Program-made: the position numbers and the translations under genes
The notes under the pieces: model-generated
Database searches by the model: none
What the model saw: only the letters and a program-made list of their open reading frames with translations
What the model was told of the DNA's origin: nothing
DNA from: Paraburkholderia phosphatilytica
GTDB taxonomy: Bacteria > Pseudomonadota > Gammaproteobacteria > Burkholderiales > Burkholderiaceae
NCBI RefSeq assembly: GCF_003443895.1
Contig: NZ_QQOA01000030.1
Span: 1-64,000, forward strand
Direction: 5' to 3'
DNA length: 64,000 bases
Shown: positions 33,052 to 41,781 of the stretch, piece after piece
How positions within the stretch are numbered: the first letter of the stretch is position 1
Layout: the number at the start of each line of letters is the position of its first letter

Positions 33052-34360
33052 ATGCGCGACTCATCTCGGCTGTCGCGCGCGGCTCGCGGATCCACACGAC
33101 CGAGCACACCGCGCCCACCACCGCGATCGCGCCGGCCAGCGTAAACGCGCTGCCGTACGCGCCGTGTGTCGCCTGCACGATGAAGCCGGTGATCGCGGGG
33201 CCGATCACGCCCGCGAGATTCGCGAGAAAGTGCACGAAACCACCCGCGCCGCCCACGTGTTCGCGCGGCACGGTGTCCTGAATCACGGCCCAGTACACGG
33301 AACCCGTCGCGTACAGGAAGAAGATCGACACCGACATCAGCGCGACTGCGCTGCCCGTGCTCTCCACGCGCCCCGCCAATGCGACGCACACGGCAGCCGC
33401 ACCCAGACACGTGCCGAGCACGATCTTGCGCGACAGCAGCGCACGGCCCGTGACACGCAGGATGCCGTCCGAAATGAAGCCGCCTGCCGCGAGCCCGATG
33501 CTGCCCAGCAGCCACGGGATCACGGTGACGATGCTCATGCTCTGCAGGCTCAGGTGGTGCGCCTCGGTCAGATAGGTCGGAAACCACGACAGGAAAAAGA
33601 ACAGCACGTAGTTGTACGCGAAGAACGCGGCCGCGGTCGCGAGTATCACGGGCTGATGCAAAAAGTACGAGAGCTTCGGGCGTTCGGCATCAGCCGTTGC
33701 ATGCGATGGCGTTTGCGACGCATGGACCACAACCGGGTCCGCCTGGTCCTGCGTGATCAGCTCGAGTTCCTGTGGCGAGATGTTCGGGTGCTCGTGCGGA
33801 TGCTCGGTCGTCGTCAGGATCCACAGCACCAGCCAAGCGAGGCCGAGCAGCATGATCGCGACGAATGCCCAGCGCCAGCCGAAACGCAGTGCCATGTAGC
33901 CGACCACCGGCCCCGCAACCGCACCGCCGAGCGGCGTGCCAGAACTGATCACACCGATCGCGCTCGCCACCTCGCGGCGCGGAAACCAGTTGTTCACCAT
34001 CTTGCTGTTGCACGAACTGAACGGCCCTTCGCCCATGCCGAACAGCACGCGCAGCACGATCAGCGAACCGATGCCGGTGGCGAGCGCGGTCGCGCCGCAG
34101 AATACCGACCACACGCCCATCGCCGCACCGAACACCCGCTTCGCGCCGATCTTGTCCGACAGCAGCCCGCCGACGAAATTGAACAGCGCGTAGCCGATGA
34201 AAAAGCTGCTGAACACGATGCCCAGCTGCGCGTGCGAAAAATGCAGATCGCGCTGGATCAGCGGCGCCGCGATCGATAACGCCGAGCGGTCCAGATAGTT
34301 GATCAGGCCCGCGAGAAAGAACAACGCGACGATGTACCAGCGCTGACTCTTCATCATCAT
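33047..34360 (-). CDS. MFS transporter, anion:cation symporter (ACS) family
   Basis: 437 residues, twelve predicted helices. The N-terminus LINYLDRSALSIAAPLI and GFNFVGGLLSD-like loop, and the central GMGEGPFSSCNSKMVNNWFP, are characteristic of the ACS family that carries hexuronates, galactarate/glucarate and galactonate (ExuT, GudP, DgoT). GGAGA precedes three tandem ATGs. It is the distal gene of a minus-strand run with the dehydrogenase and dehydratase, so a sugar acid is the likely substrate. Confidence 0.9.
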   Translation of the reverse strand: MMMKSQRWYIVALFFLAGLINYLDRSALSIAAPLIQRDLHFSHAQLGIVFSSFFIGYALFNFVGGLLSDKIGAKRVFGAAMGVWSVFCGATALATGIGSLIVLRVLFGMGEGPFSSCNSKMVNNWFPRREVASAIGVISSGTPLGGAVAGPVVGYMALRFGWRWAFVAIMLLGLAWLVLWILTTTEHPHEHPNISPQELELITQDQADPVVVHASQTPSHATADAERPKLSYFLHQPVILATAAAFFAYNYVLFFFLSWFPTYLTEAHHLSLQSMSIVTVIPWLLGSIGLAAGGFISDGILRVTGRALLSRKIVLGTCLGAAAVCVALAGRVESTGSAVALMSVSIFFLYATGSVYWAVIQDTVPREHVGGAGGFVHFLANLAGVIGPAITGFIVQATHGAYGSAFTLAGAIAVVGAVCSVVWIREPRATAEMSRAW

Positions 34361-34445
34361 CAGATGTCTCCGTCTTCGATGTCTTGCCTTTGTGCCAAGG
34401 CTTTTTTAGTGTTGCGCGAGAATGCGCGATTGGCGATTCGGGTGC

Positions 34446-35483
34446 TCAGTCGAACCGCAAATGCACCTTCATCGACTGCGAGCGGTCGTGCGCGACTTCG
34501 AACGCGTGGTTCGCATCGGCCATGTCGAACGCGTGCGTCATCAGCGGCTGCAGATCGATGCGGCCCAATGCGATCGCGTCGGCAGCGACCGCGTATTCGT
34601 CGGTGAAGCGGAACGAGCCCTGATAGCGGATCTCTTTCGCCATCACCAGGTTCGCGGCAACGGGCGATTGTCCGGCCGGCAGATTGCCCACCTGGATCAC
34701 CGTGCCGCCCGCCCGCACCGAACGCAACGCGGTATCCAGACCCGCAGGGCTGCCGGAGGCTTCGATAACCACGTCGAAAGTACCGCGCTGCTCGGCCCAG
34801 CGCGCGATCGTCGCGCTGTCGGCGGCGTCGACGGTTTCGTCCGCGCCGAGCGTTTGCGCGATCTGCAGCGCGCGGCTCGACAGATCGATCGCGGTGAGCG
34901 TGTGCGCGCCCGCATGACGCGCGACGCTCAGCAGCAGACAGCCGATCGGACCGCAACCGACCAGCAGCACGCGCGCACCGACCAGCGAACCGGCCAGCTT
35001 CACCGCATGCAGCGCGACCGCGAGCGGCTCGGCCATCGACGCGCGCGTGAAATCGACGCCCGCCGACACCGGCACGCACTGACGCGCGGTGACGACGATG
35101 AACTGACGGAACATGCCCTGCGTGTGCGGAAACGTCGACGCGCTGCCCATGAAGCGCATGTTCAGGCAGTGATTCGGCATGCCGCTCGCGCAATAGCGGC
35201 ACGTGCCGCATGTGAGCCCCGGGTTCACCGCGACGCGCTGCCCGACCTGCAGCCCCGTCACGCCTTCGCCGAACGATTCGATCTCGCCGGCCACTTCGTG
35301 GCCCAGCACGAACGGCTCGCGCACCGCGAAATCGCCACTCTTGCCCTTGAAGTAGTACGACAGGTCCGAGCCGCAGATGCCGCCCGCGCGCACGCGAACG
35401 CGCACCTGGCCGGCGCCGGGTTCGGGCGGCTCGACCTCGTCGATGCGGATCAGTTTCGGTTCGTGCAGAACGGCAGCCAGCAT
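34446..35483 (-). CDS. Zn-dependent alcohol dehydrogenase, L-idonate 5-dehydrogenase/RspB-like
   Basis: 345 residues, medium-chain dehydrogenase. Catalytic-zinc ligands: Cys in GGICGSDLSYY and the HE pair in VLGHEVAGE. The structural-zinc cysteines are in GLTCGTCRYCASGMPNHC. The nucleotide site reads LLVGCGPIGCLL. AGGAG precedes the ATG. IdnD oxidises L-idonate; RspB-type relatives oxidise L-gulonate to fructuronate. The ManD and UxuB genes nearby make the gulonate or idonate role plausible. Confidence 0.88.
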   Translation of the reverse strand: MLAAVLHEPKLIRIDEVEPPEPGAGQVRVRVRAGGICGSDLSYYFKGKSGDFAVREPFVLGHEVAGEIESFGEGVTGLQVGQRVAVNPGLTCGTCRYCASGMPNHCLNMRFMGSASTFPHTQGMFRQFIVVTARQCVPVSAGVDFTRASMAEPLAVALHAVKLAGSLVGARVLLVGCGPIGCLLLSVARHAGAHTLTAIDLSSRALQIAQTLGADETVDAADSATIARWAEQRGTFDVVIEASGSPAGLDTALRSVRAGGTVIQVGNLPAGQSPVAANLVMAKEIRYQGSFRFTDEYAVAADAIALGRIDLQPLMTHAFDMADANHAFEVAHDRSQSMKVHLRFD

Positions 35484-35509
35484 GGTGAACTCCTGATGAA
35501 GCCGCGCGC

Positions 35510-36922
35510 TCAGCGGCGCGCAACGAATGAGGTTGAAGCGGCGAGCGGCCGCGATGATGCGGCATCGTCCACCGTGCCGGTATGCGTGACCCAGTCGTGC
35601 AGATCGACGGCCGACGAACGACGTCGCGGCGCCGTTTCAGGCAGGCAGGCGAGCGAAATCGCGGACACGACGCCCAGCACCACCACGTACGCGACCAGCG
35701 TGAGCGGGCCGCCATGCCTCACCTGCAGCAGCTTCACGGCGGCCAGGCCAAGCACGCCGCTACCCAGCAGCGAGCCGACCTGCCAGATCAGCGCGATGCC
35801 GCTGCAGTGCACGCGCGCCGGAAACAGTTCGGGAAACAGCGCGGCCTGCGGCGCATAGCAGAGGCTGTGGCCCACGGAAATCGCGAGAATCATCACGATC
35901 TGGATCGCGATGCGCGAACCGCTATCGATCGCGGCGAAGAACGGCCACGCGAGCAGCACGTGCAGCAGCGCGCCGGCAATGAAGGTGGTGCGGCGGCCGA
36001 TGCGATCGGACAACGCACCCGCGAACGGAATCGTCACGAGTTCGAGTGCCACGGCGACGATCACCGTCTGCAGCAGCAGGCTTTGCGCGATACCGTGTGC
36101 CTTGCCGTACGCGAGCACGATCAACGTGTACATCGCGAAGGTGCACGCCTCGATCAGCTTCGCGCCCACGCCTTTCGCGATCAGCGGGCCGAACTGTTGG
36201 ACCACTTCGACCACCGGCCGCGTCGCGATCGCCTTCGTGCGCCGGATCGCCGCGAAGATCGGCGATTCCTCCGTGCGCAGCCGGATATAGAGGCCGACCG
36301 CCACCAGCACGACGCTGCCGAGAAACGGCAGACGCCAGCCCCAGTCGATCATCTGCGCGGGCGTCAATACACTCGTCAGCAATGCGAATAAACCGGATGG
36401 AATCAGGAAGCCAGCCGGTGCGCCCAGTTGCACCAGACTCGCGAAGAAGCCGCGCCTCGCGGGCGGCGCGTACTCGGCGGTCAGCAGCACGGCGCCAGCC
36501 TGCTCGCCGCCCACGCCGAAGCCCTGCAACACGCGGATCAGCAGCAACGCGGCCGGCGCCCACATGCCGACGGTCTGATAGTCAGGCAGCAAGCCGATCG
36601 CGAAGGTACCGAGACCGACGGTCAGGATCGTCGCGATCAACGCCTTCTTGCGGCCAATGCGATCGCCGAAATGGCCGAACACGATGCCACCCAGCGGCCG
36701 CGCGAAAAACCCTGCCGCGTAGGTTGCGAATGCGGCGAGCGTGCCGGTCAGCGGATCGCTGGCGGGAAAGAACTTCTGTCCGAACACCAGTACGGCCGCG
36801 GTGCCGTATACGAAGAAGTCGTAGTATTCGGCCGCGGTGCCGATGGTCGACGCAAGCGCGACGCGGCGCAGCATCGCCGGATCGGGCTGGGTCGTGTCTC
36901 CGTTTTCGTTATTCGTGCTCAT
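35510..36922 (-). CDS. MFS transporter, metabolite:H+ symporter type
   Basis: 470 residues. The N-terminus ALASTIGTAAEYYDFFVYGTAAVLVFG and loop GHFGDRIGRKKALIA place it in the MHS family. The start at 36922 (MSTNNENG) leaves ten bases between the mannonate dehydratase stop and this gene, so the two are co-transcribed. It differs in family from the ACS transporter downstream, giving the island two secondary carriers plus an ABC importer. Confidence 0.88.
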   Translation of the reverse strand: MSTNNENGDTTQPDPAMLRRVALASTIGTAAEYYDFFVYGTAAVLVFGQKFFPASDPLTGTLAAFATYAAGFFARPLGGIVFGHFGDRIGRKKALIATILTVGLGTFAIGLLPDYQTVGMWAPAALLLIRVLQGFGVGGEQAGAVLLTAEYAPPARRGFFASLVQLGAPAGFLIPSGLFALLTSVLTPAQMIDWGWRLPFLGSVVLVAVGLYIRLRTEESPIFAAIRRTKAIATRPVVEVVQQFGPLIAKGVGAKLIEACTFAMYTLIVLAYGKAHGIAQSLLLQTVIVAVALELVTIPFAGALSDRIGRRTTFIAGALLHVLLAWPFFAAIDSGSRIAIQIVMILAISVGHSLCYAPQAALFPELFPARVHCSGIALIWQVGSLLGSGVLGLAAVKLLQVRHGGPLTLVAYVVVLGVVSAISLACLPETAPRRRSSAVDLHDWVTHTGTVDDAASSRPLAASTSFVARR

Positions 36923-36932
36923 GCCTGATGCC

Positions 36933-38141
36933 TCACCAGTTCCAGAGCGTGCCGTCCTCGAGCCGCGCGACCGGCAGCCACGCGGGATCGTATGGATACT
37001 TCGCCGCGAGCGCTTCGTCGATGTCGACACCGTGGCCTGGCGCATCGCCCGGATGCATCATGCCTTGATCGAAACGCCACGCATGCGGGAACACCTCGAG
37101 CGCTTCCTCCGGGAAACCCATGTACTCCTGAACACCGAAATTCGGCACCCACAGGTCGAAGTGCAACGCGGCGCCCATGCACACCGGCGACAGATCGGAC
37201 GGCCCATGGCAACCGGTGCGCACCTGATACAGCGACGCGAAATCGGCAATGCGACGCAGATGCGTGATGCCACCCGCGTGCGTGAGCGTCGCGCGGATAT
37301 AGTCGATCAGCTGCTCTTCGATCAGCTGCTTGCAGTCCCAGATGCTGTTGAACACTTCGCCCACCGCGATCGGCGTAACGGTGTGCTCGCGAATCAGCCG
37401 GAAACCCGCCTGATTGTCCGCGGGCGTCGGGTCTTCCATCCAGAACAGCCGGTACGGCTCGACCGATTTACCGAGTCGCGCGGCCTCGATCGGCGTCAGA
37501 CGATGGTGCACGTCGTGCAGCAGATGGGTATCGAAGCCGAAGCGCTCGCGTACCGCTTCGAACAGCTTCGGCACGAAGTCCAGATACTTCTCCGACGACC
37601 AGATCTGCTCTTCGACCGTGCCCTTCGTGGCCGGCTCGTACGCGCCGCTGCTCTTCGATACGCCATAGACCGATCGCATGTTCGGCACGCCGCACTGAAT
37701 GCGCACCGCCTTGTAGCCCGCTTCGACGTGCTCCGCGTAACGTTCGAGCGCTTCAGGGATATCGCGTCCGGTCGCATGCCCGTACACCATCACGCCTTCG
37801 CGCGATGCGCCGCCCAGCAGGCGGTAGAGCGGCATGCCCGTTGCTTTGCCGAGAATGTCCCACAATGCCATGTCGACGGCTGCGATCGCGGTCATCGTGA
37901 CCGGCCCGCGGCGCCAGTACGCGCCTTTGTACAGGTACTGCCAGATGTCCTCGATACGCCCCGCGTCGCGTCCGATCAGCGTCGGGCACACGTGGTCCTT
38001 CAGATATGACGCGACCGCCAGCTCGCGGCCGTTCAGCGTCGCATCGCCGATGCCGTGCACGCCTTCGTCCGTGACGATCTTCAGCGTGACGAAGTTGCGC
38101 CCTGGGCAGGTGACGATCACGTCTGCGCGAACGATCTTCAT
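36933..38141 (-). CDS. manD: D-mannonate dehydratase, ManD/RspA type (enolase superfamily)
   Basis: 402 residues, the normal ManD length. The start at 38141 (MKIVRADVIVTCPGRNFVTL) matches family N-termini and has AAGGA eight bases upstream; an ATG three codons earlier is less likely. Motifs: DATLNGRELAVASYL, YKGAYWRRGPVTM, HDVHHRLTP, EDPTPADN, AVGEVFNSIWD, RTGCHGPSDLSPV and the C-terminal YDPAWLPVARLEDGTLWNW. It dehydrates D-mannonate (and sometimes D-gluconate) to 2-keto-3-deoxygluconate with Mg2+. Low-activity homologues exist, so efficiency cannot be judged from sequence. Confidence 0.92.
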   Translation of the reverse strand: MKIVRADVIVTCPGRNFVTLKIVTDEGVHGIGDATLNGRELAVASYLKDHVCPTLIGRDAGRIEDIWQYLYKGAYWRRGPVTMTAIAAVDMALWDILGKATGMPLYRLLGGASREGVMVYGHATGRDIPEALERYAEHVEAGYKAVRIQCGVPNMRSVYGVSKSSGAYEPATKGTVEEQIWSSEKYLDFVPKLFEAVRERFGFDTHLLHDVHHRLTPIEAARLGKSVEPYRLFWMEDPTPADNQAGFRLIREHTVTPIAVGEVFNSIWDCKQLIEEQLIDYIRATLTHAGGITHLRRIADFASLYQVRTGCHGPSDLSPVCMGAALHFDLWVPNFGVQEYMGFPEEALEVFPHAWRFDQGMMHPGDAPGHGVDIDEALAAKYPYDPAWLPVARLEDGTLWNW

Positions 38142-38280
38142 GGCATTCATCCTTGCGAAATCAGGGAGAAAAACGCGCCGCCGCGCGGCGCCACGAACGC
38201 TCCGGCATGGCAGTATTGCCGCATCGCGAAAGCGCGTCGCATCGACGCTTTGCTCGTTACGACCACCGATGCAGCTCATT

Positions 38281-38294
38281 CTACCATACAAGTA
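38281..38294. promoter_or_regulatory. GntR operator candidate between manD and the UxuB-type gene
   Basis: CTACCATACAAGTA, identical over 14 bases to the site at 44555-44568 in another divergent promoter region. It lies between genes transcribed outward (starts 38141 and 38342), so one bound repressor could control both. Confidence 0.65.
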
Positions 38295-38341
38295 TGTGCA
38301 CGGTACACACCCCGCACCCACATTGGGAGACATCGAAAACC

Positions 38342-39814
38342 ATGACGTCCGCCACCCTGCCCCTGCTCACCCGCCGCGCGCTGCCGCAACTGCGCGCCCA
38401 CACGCTCTCCGACAGCTGGCGCGAGCCGGGCATCGGCATCGTGCACTTCGGTATCGGCAACTTTCACCGCGCGCACGAGGCGTTGTTCACCGAGGAAGCC
38501 GTGCTCGCCGCGGGCGGCGACTGGAGCATCTGCGGCGTCACGCTGCAGGGCGACGTCACGAAGCGCGACGCATTGATGGCGCAGGACGGGCTCTATAGCG
38601 TCGTCGAGCGCGGGCCCGAGGGCGAGCGCGTGACGGTCGCACGGATCCTGCGCGAAGTGCTCGCGTTGCCGCACGACCGTGCCGCGCTGTTCGCGCGCCT
38701 CGCCGATCCGCTGGTGCGCATCGTGTCGCTCACGGTGACCGAAAAAGGCTACTGCCGCGACACCACCACCGGCGACATCGATCTGTGGCACCCCGACGTC
38801 CAGCACGACCTGCAATCGCCGGACACGCCACGCACGATGCCGGGCCTGCTCGTCGCCGCGCTGCGTGCGCGCCGGGCCAATCCGTTCACCGTGCTGTCGT
38901 GCGACAACCTCGCGCACAACGGTGCCGCACTGCAGCGCGTCGTCGTGTCATACGCACGGCAGCTCGACCCTGCGCTTGCCGACTGGATCGACACGTCCGT
39001 CGCGTTTCCGTCGACGATGGTCGATCGCATCGTGCCGGCCACGACAGACGCCGAGCGCGCATCGGCAACTGCGGCACTCGCGCATCGCGATGCCGTTCCG
39101 GTGCCATGCGAGCCGTTTCGCCAGTGGGTCGTCGAAGACCGCTTTCCGGCGGGACGTCCCGCATGGGAGCAAGTCGGCGCGCAGCTCGTCGACGACGTGA
39201 CGCCGTTCGAATTCGCGAAGCTGCGCATGCTGAACGCGACCCACTCGACGATGGCGTATCTGTCGATGCTCGCCGGCTTCGAAACTATCGACGTTGCAAT
39301 CGCCGATCCGGCGATGCACACGCTGATCGACACGATGATGCGCGACGAGATCGCGCCGACGCTGCAGGTGCCCGCTTCGCTCGATCTCGACGCGTACCGT
39401 CACGCGCTGCTCGCCCGCTACGCGAACCCGGCGCTCAAGCATCGCTGCGCGCAGATCGCGATGGACGGCAGCCAGAAGATTCCGCCGCGTCTGCTCGGCA
39501 CGATCGCCGCGCGCCTCGATGCGAACCAGCCGTTCGCGCGGCTCGCGCTCGCGATTGCCGCATGGATGCGCTTCCTGCGCGGCGTAGCCGACAACGGTGA
39601 GCGCTTCGAGATCAGCGACCCGATGGCGGCGCGGTTGACTTCGCTCGCTGCATCAGCGGGCACATCGCACGATGCGTTGATGCAGGCGTTGCTCGGCGTG
39701 CATGAAATCTTTCCTGCGGAACTGGCCGGCAATGCGCGGTTTCAGATCGCGCTGCGTGACACGCTCGCCGAACTCGAACGCGGCGCGAAACACGCGATTA
39801 CCAGGTACGCCTGA
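38342..39814 (+). CDS. uxuB: Mannitol dehydrogenase family: fructuronate reductase (UxuB)-like
   Basis: 490 residues, polyol long-chain dehydrogenase family. The NAD-binding GIGIVHFGIGNFHRAHEALF is near residue 30 and the catalytic region VDRIVPATTD with a later KLRMLNATHSTMAYLSMLAG. It interconverts D-fructuronate and D-mannonate, directly feeding ManD encoded divergently next door. The start at 38342 is preferred because it has GGGAG upstream and lies just after the operator; the longer frame would cover the promoter. Confidence 0.88.
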   Translation: MTSATLPLLTRRALPQLRAHTLSDSWREPGIGIVHFGIGNFHRAHEALFTEEAVLAAGGDWSICGVTLQGDVTKRDALMAQDGLYSVVERGPEGERVTVARILREVLALPHDRAALFARLADPLVRIVSLTVTEKGYCRDTTTGDIDLWHPDVQHDLQSPDTPRTMPGLLVAALRARRANPFTVLSCDNLAHNGAALQRVVVSYARQLDPALADWIDTSVAFPSTMVDRIVPATTDAERASATAALAHRDAVPVPCEPFRQWVVEDRFPAGRPAWEQVGAQLVDDVTPFEFAKLRMLNATHSTMAYLSMLAGFETIDVAIADPAMHTLIDTMMRDEIAPTLQVPASLDLDAYRHALLARYANPALKHRCAQIAMDGSQKIPPRLLGTIAARLDANQPFARLALAIAAWMRFLRGVADNGERFEISDPMAARLTSLAASAGTSHDALMQALLGVHEIFPAELAGNARFQIALRDTLAELERGAKHAITRYA

Positions 39815-39827
39815 TTTTCCTGAACAC

Positions 39828-39856
39828 GCGGCGCGCCTTCGTCCGAAGCTCGCCGC
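39828..39856. terminator. Hairpin between convergent genes
   Basis: GCGGCG and CGCCGC outer arms plus an inner CTTC/GAAG stem lie between the stops of the UxuB-type gene (plus) and a permease gene (minus). TTTC follows on the plus strand. A plausible two-way terminator. Confidence 0.45.
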
Positions 39857-39868
39857 TTTCACATCAAC

Positions 39869-40816
39869 CTAGCGCCGCGCCGCCGGCGACCCACCCGCAA
39901 TCGTCGTCACGCCGATGATCAGCGCGCCATAGAAGATCGCGCGCACGCCGGCATCGGCGCCGCTCGCGTTGAGCAGCGCATTCACAAGAAACAGGAAACA
40001 CGCCGCGCCCCACACGCCCGTTGGGCTCGCGCGTCCGCCCGACACCTGGGTGCCACCGATCACGACCACCGCGACGGACAGCAGCATGTAGTCCGCGCCC
40101 ATGTCGAGCGTCGCGCCGCCGGAGAACGCAGCGAGCAGCAGCGCCGCGAACGCGACGAGCAGCGAACACGCAACGTAGGTCGCGCAACGTACCCACTCCA
40201 CCCGCACGCCGGCCAGGTTCGCCGCGCGCGCGTTCTGCCCGACGGCGGACAGACTGCGTCCCTGGACGAGCCGGAACAGCACGATGCCGATCAGCAAGGT
40301 TGCCGCGAGCGCAAGGAACGCGAGGCTCGACACGCCGGCCACATGGCTCAGCGCGAAATTTTCGAGGCCCGGCGGCGGCGCCGCGCTGCCGCGCCCAAGA
40401 CTGATCGCGATCGACTGCAACACGAAGCTCGACGACAGCGTCGCGATGATCGGCGGAATCCGCAACAGCCGGATCAGCCCGTAATTGAAGAGGCCGATCG
40501 CAATCCCGGTGCCGGCTGCGGCCGCAATGCCGACGATCAGCGCGCTGTCGTGCGCTGCCATCGCATGCATCGCGACGCCACCTGAAAGCGCAATCGTCGC
40601 GGGAATCGACAGGTCGATGTTGCCGGGCCCGCTCGTCACCACGAGCATCTGGCCGAGCCCGACCAGCACCATGAACACGACGAACGCGGACGCGGCGGAC
40701 AGCATGTTGCCCGCGGTGCCCACGCCGAACGACAACATCGCGGCAACACCGACGAGCAGCGCGCCCGCCACGGACCACAGCCACGGCAGATCGCGGAACG
40801 TACTGGACTTGATCAT
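39869..40816 (-). CDS. Sugar ABC transporter permease 2 (RbsC-like)
   Basis: 315 residues, BPD_transp_2 type. VTSGPGNIDLSIPATIALSGG is the conserved early motif, and GRSLSAVGQNARAANLAGV the cytoplasmic coupling loop. The start at 40816 overlaps the stop of the partner permease by four bases. The two permease genes should form a heterodimeric channel with the ATPase at 41778-43280. Confidence 0.92.
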   Translation of the reverse strand: MIKSSTFRDLPWLWSVAGALLVGVAAMLSFGVGTAGNMLSAASAFVVFMVLVGLGQMLVVTSGPGNIDLSIPATIALSGGVAMHAMAAHDSALIVGIAAAAGTGIAIGLFNYGLIRLLRIPPIIATLSSSFVLQSIAISLGRGSAAPPPGLENFALSHVAGVSSLAFLALAATLLIGIVLFRLVQGRSLSAVGQNARAANLAGVRVEWVRCATYVACSLLVAFAALLLAAFSGGATLDMGADYMLLSVAVVVIGGTQVSGGRASPTGVWGAACFLFLVNALLNASGADAGVRAIFYGALIIGVTTIAGGSPAARR

Positions 40817-41781
40817 CGGCGGGCTCTCCGGTTGCGGAACACGAGGCGCAGCGACAGCACCACGATCAGGATCAGCCCTTGCAGGCCGATCTGCCATTCG
40901 GGCGCGATCTGCAGGAACGACAGGAACGACGACGCCAGCGTCAGCGTGAGCGCGCCGAGCACCGCGCCGATCGCGGACACACGGCCGCCGACGAACTCGC
41001 CGCCGCCGAGAATCACGCCCGCTACCGAAAGCAGCGTATAGCGCAGCGCGATATTCGCATCGGCCGACGTCGTGAGACCGAGCAACGTAAGTCCCGAGCA
41101 CACGCCGAACAGACCCGCGCAGCCGAACAGCAGCGCCTTCGCGCGCACGATCGACCAGCCGAAGCGACGCATCGCGGCCGGGTTGCCGCCCACACCGCGC
41201 AGCGCGACGCCTGCCGGCGAGCGCATCAACAGCAGGTGCGCGCCGATGCCGATCGCCGCGGTCCACAGCAACGGCGCAGGGATCAGCGGCGCATGGAAGC
41301 CCATCAGCGTGCCGAGCCACGTGGGGCTCGTGCCGCCAGGCGATGGCAGCAGCAGCACCGAAGCGCCGTTCCACACGAACGACAAACCGAGCGTGACGAC
41401 CACCGACGAAATGCGCCGCGTCTCGATCAGCGAGCCGACCAGCGCATACAGCACGACGCAGCCCGCGAGCGCGAGCCAGCCGAGCCACGGCGTGCGCGTG
41501 AGCAGCGTCGCGCCGATGCACGCGACGAGGCTCACGAATGAACCGATCGACAGATCGAGCTCATTCGCGGTGATCACCGCGAGCTGCGACAGCGTCGCGA
41601 ATACGATCGGCACGCCCAGATTGAGCAGCATCACCATGCCGAAGTAACTCAGCGTATTCGGCTGGATGATCGCCATCGGGATCAGCACCGCCAGCAGCGA
41701 TACGAACGGCAACGCCGCGCGCAGATCGATCCGCCGTGCGGCCGCGCGCGGCGAGGCGTGGGTTCCCGTATTCGTGCTCAT
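40813..41781 (-). CDS. Sugar ABC transporter permease 1 (RbsC-like)
   Basis: 322 residues, BPD_transp_2 type with about eight to ten helices. VITANELDLSIGSFVSLVACIGA is the family signature and GVALRGVGGNPAAMRRFGW the coupling loop. ATGA overlaps link it to the upstream ATPase and downstream permease. The start at 41781 (MSTNTGTHAS) is chosen because of that overlap. Confidence 0.92.
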   Translation of the reverse strand: MSTNTGTHASPRAAARRIDLRAALPFVSLLAVLIPMAIIQPNTLSYFGMVMLLNLGVPIVFATLSQLAVITANELDLSIGSFVSLVACIGATLLTRTPWLGWLALAGCVVLYALVGSLIETRRISSVVVTLGLSFVWNGASVLLLPSPGGTSPTWLGTLMGFHAPLIPAPLLWTAAIGIGAHLLLMRSPAGVALRGVGGNPAAMRRFGWSIVRAKALLFGCAGLFGVCSGLTLLGLTTSADANIALRYTLLSVAGVILGGGEFVGGRVSAIGAVLGALTLTLASSFLSFLQIAPEWQIGLQGLILIVVLSLRLVFRNRRARR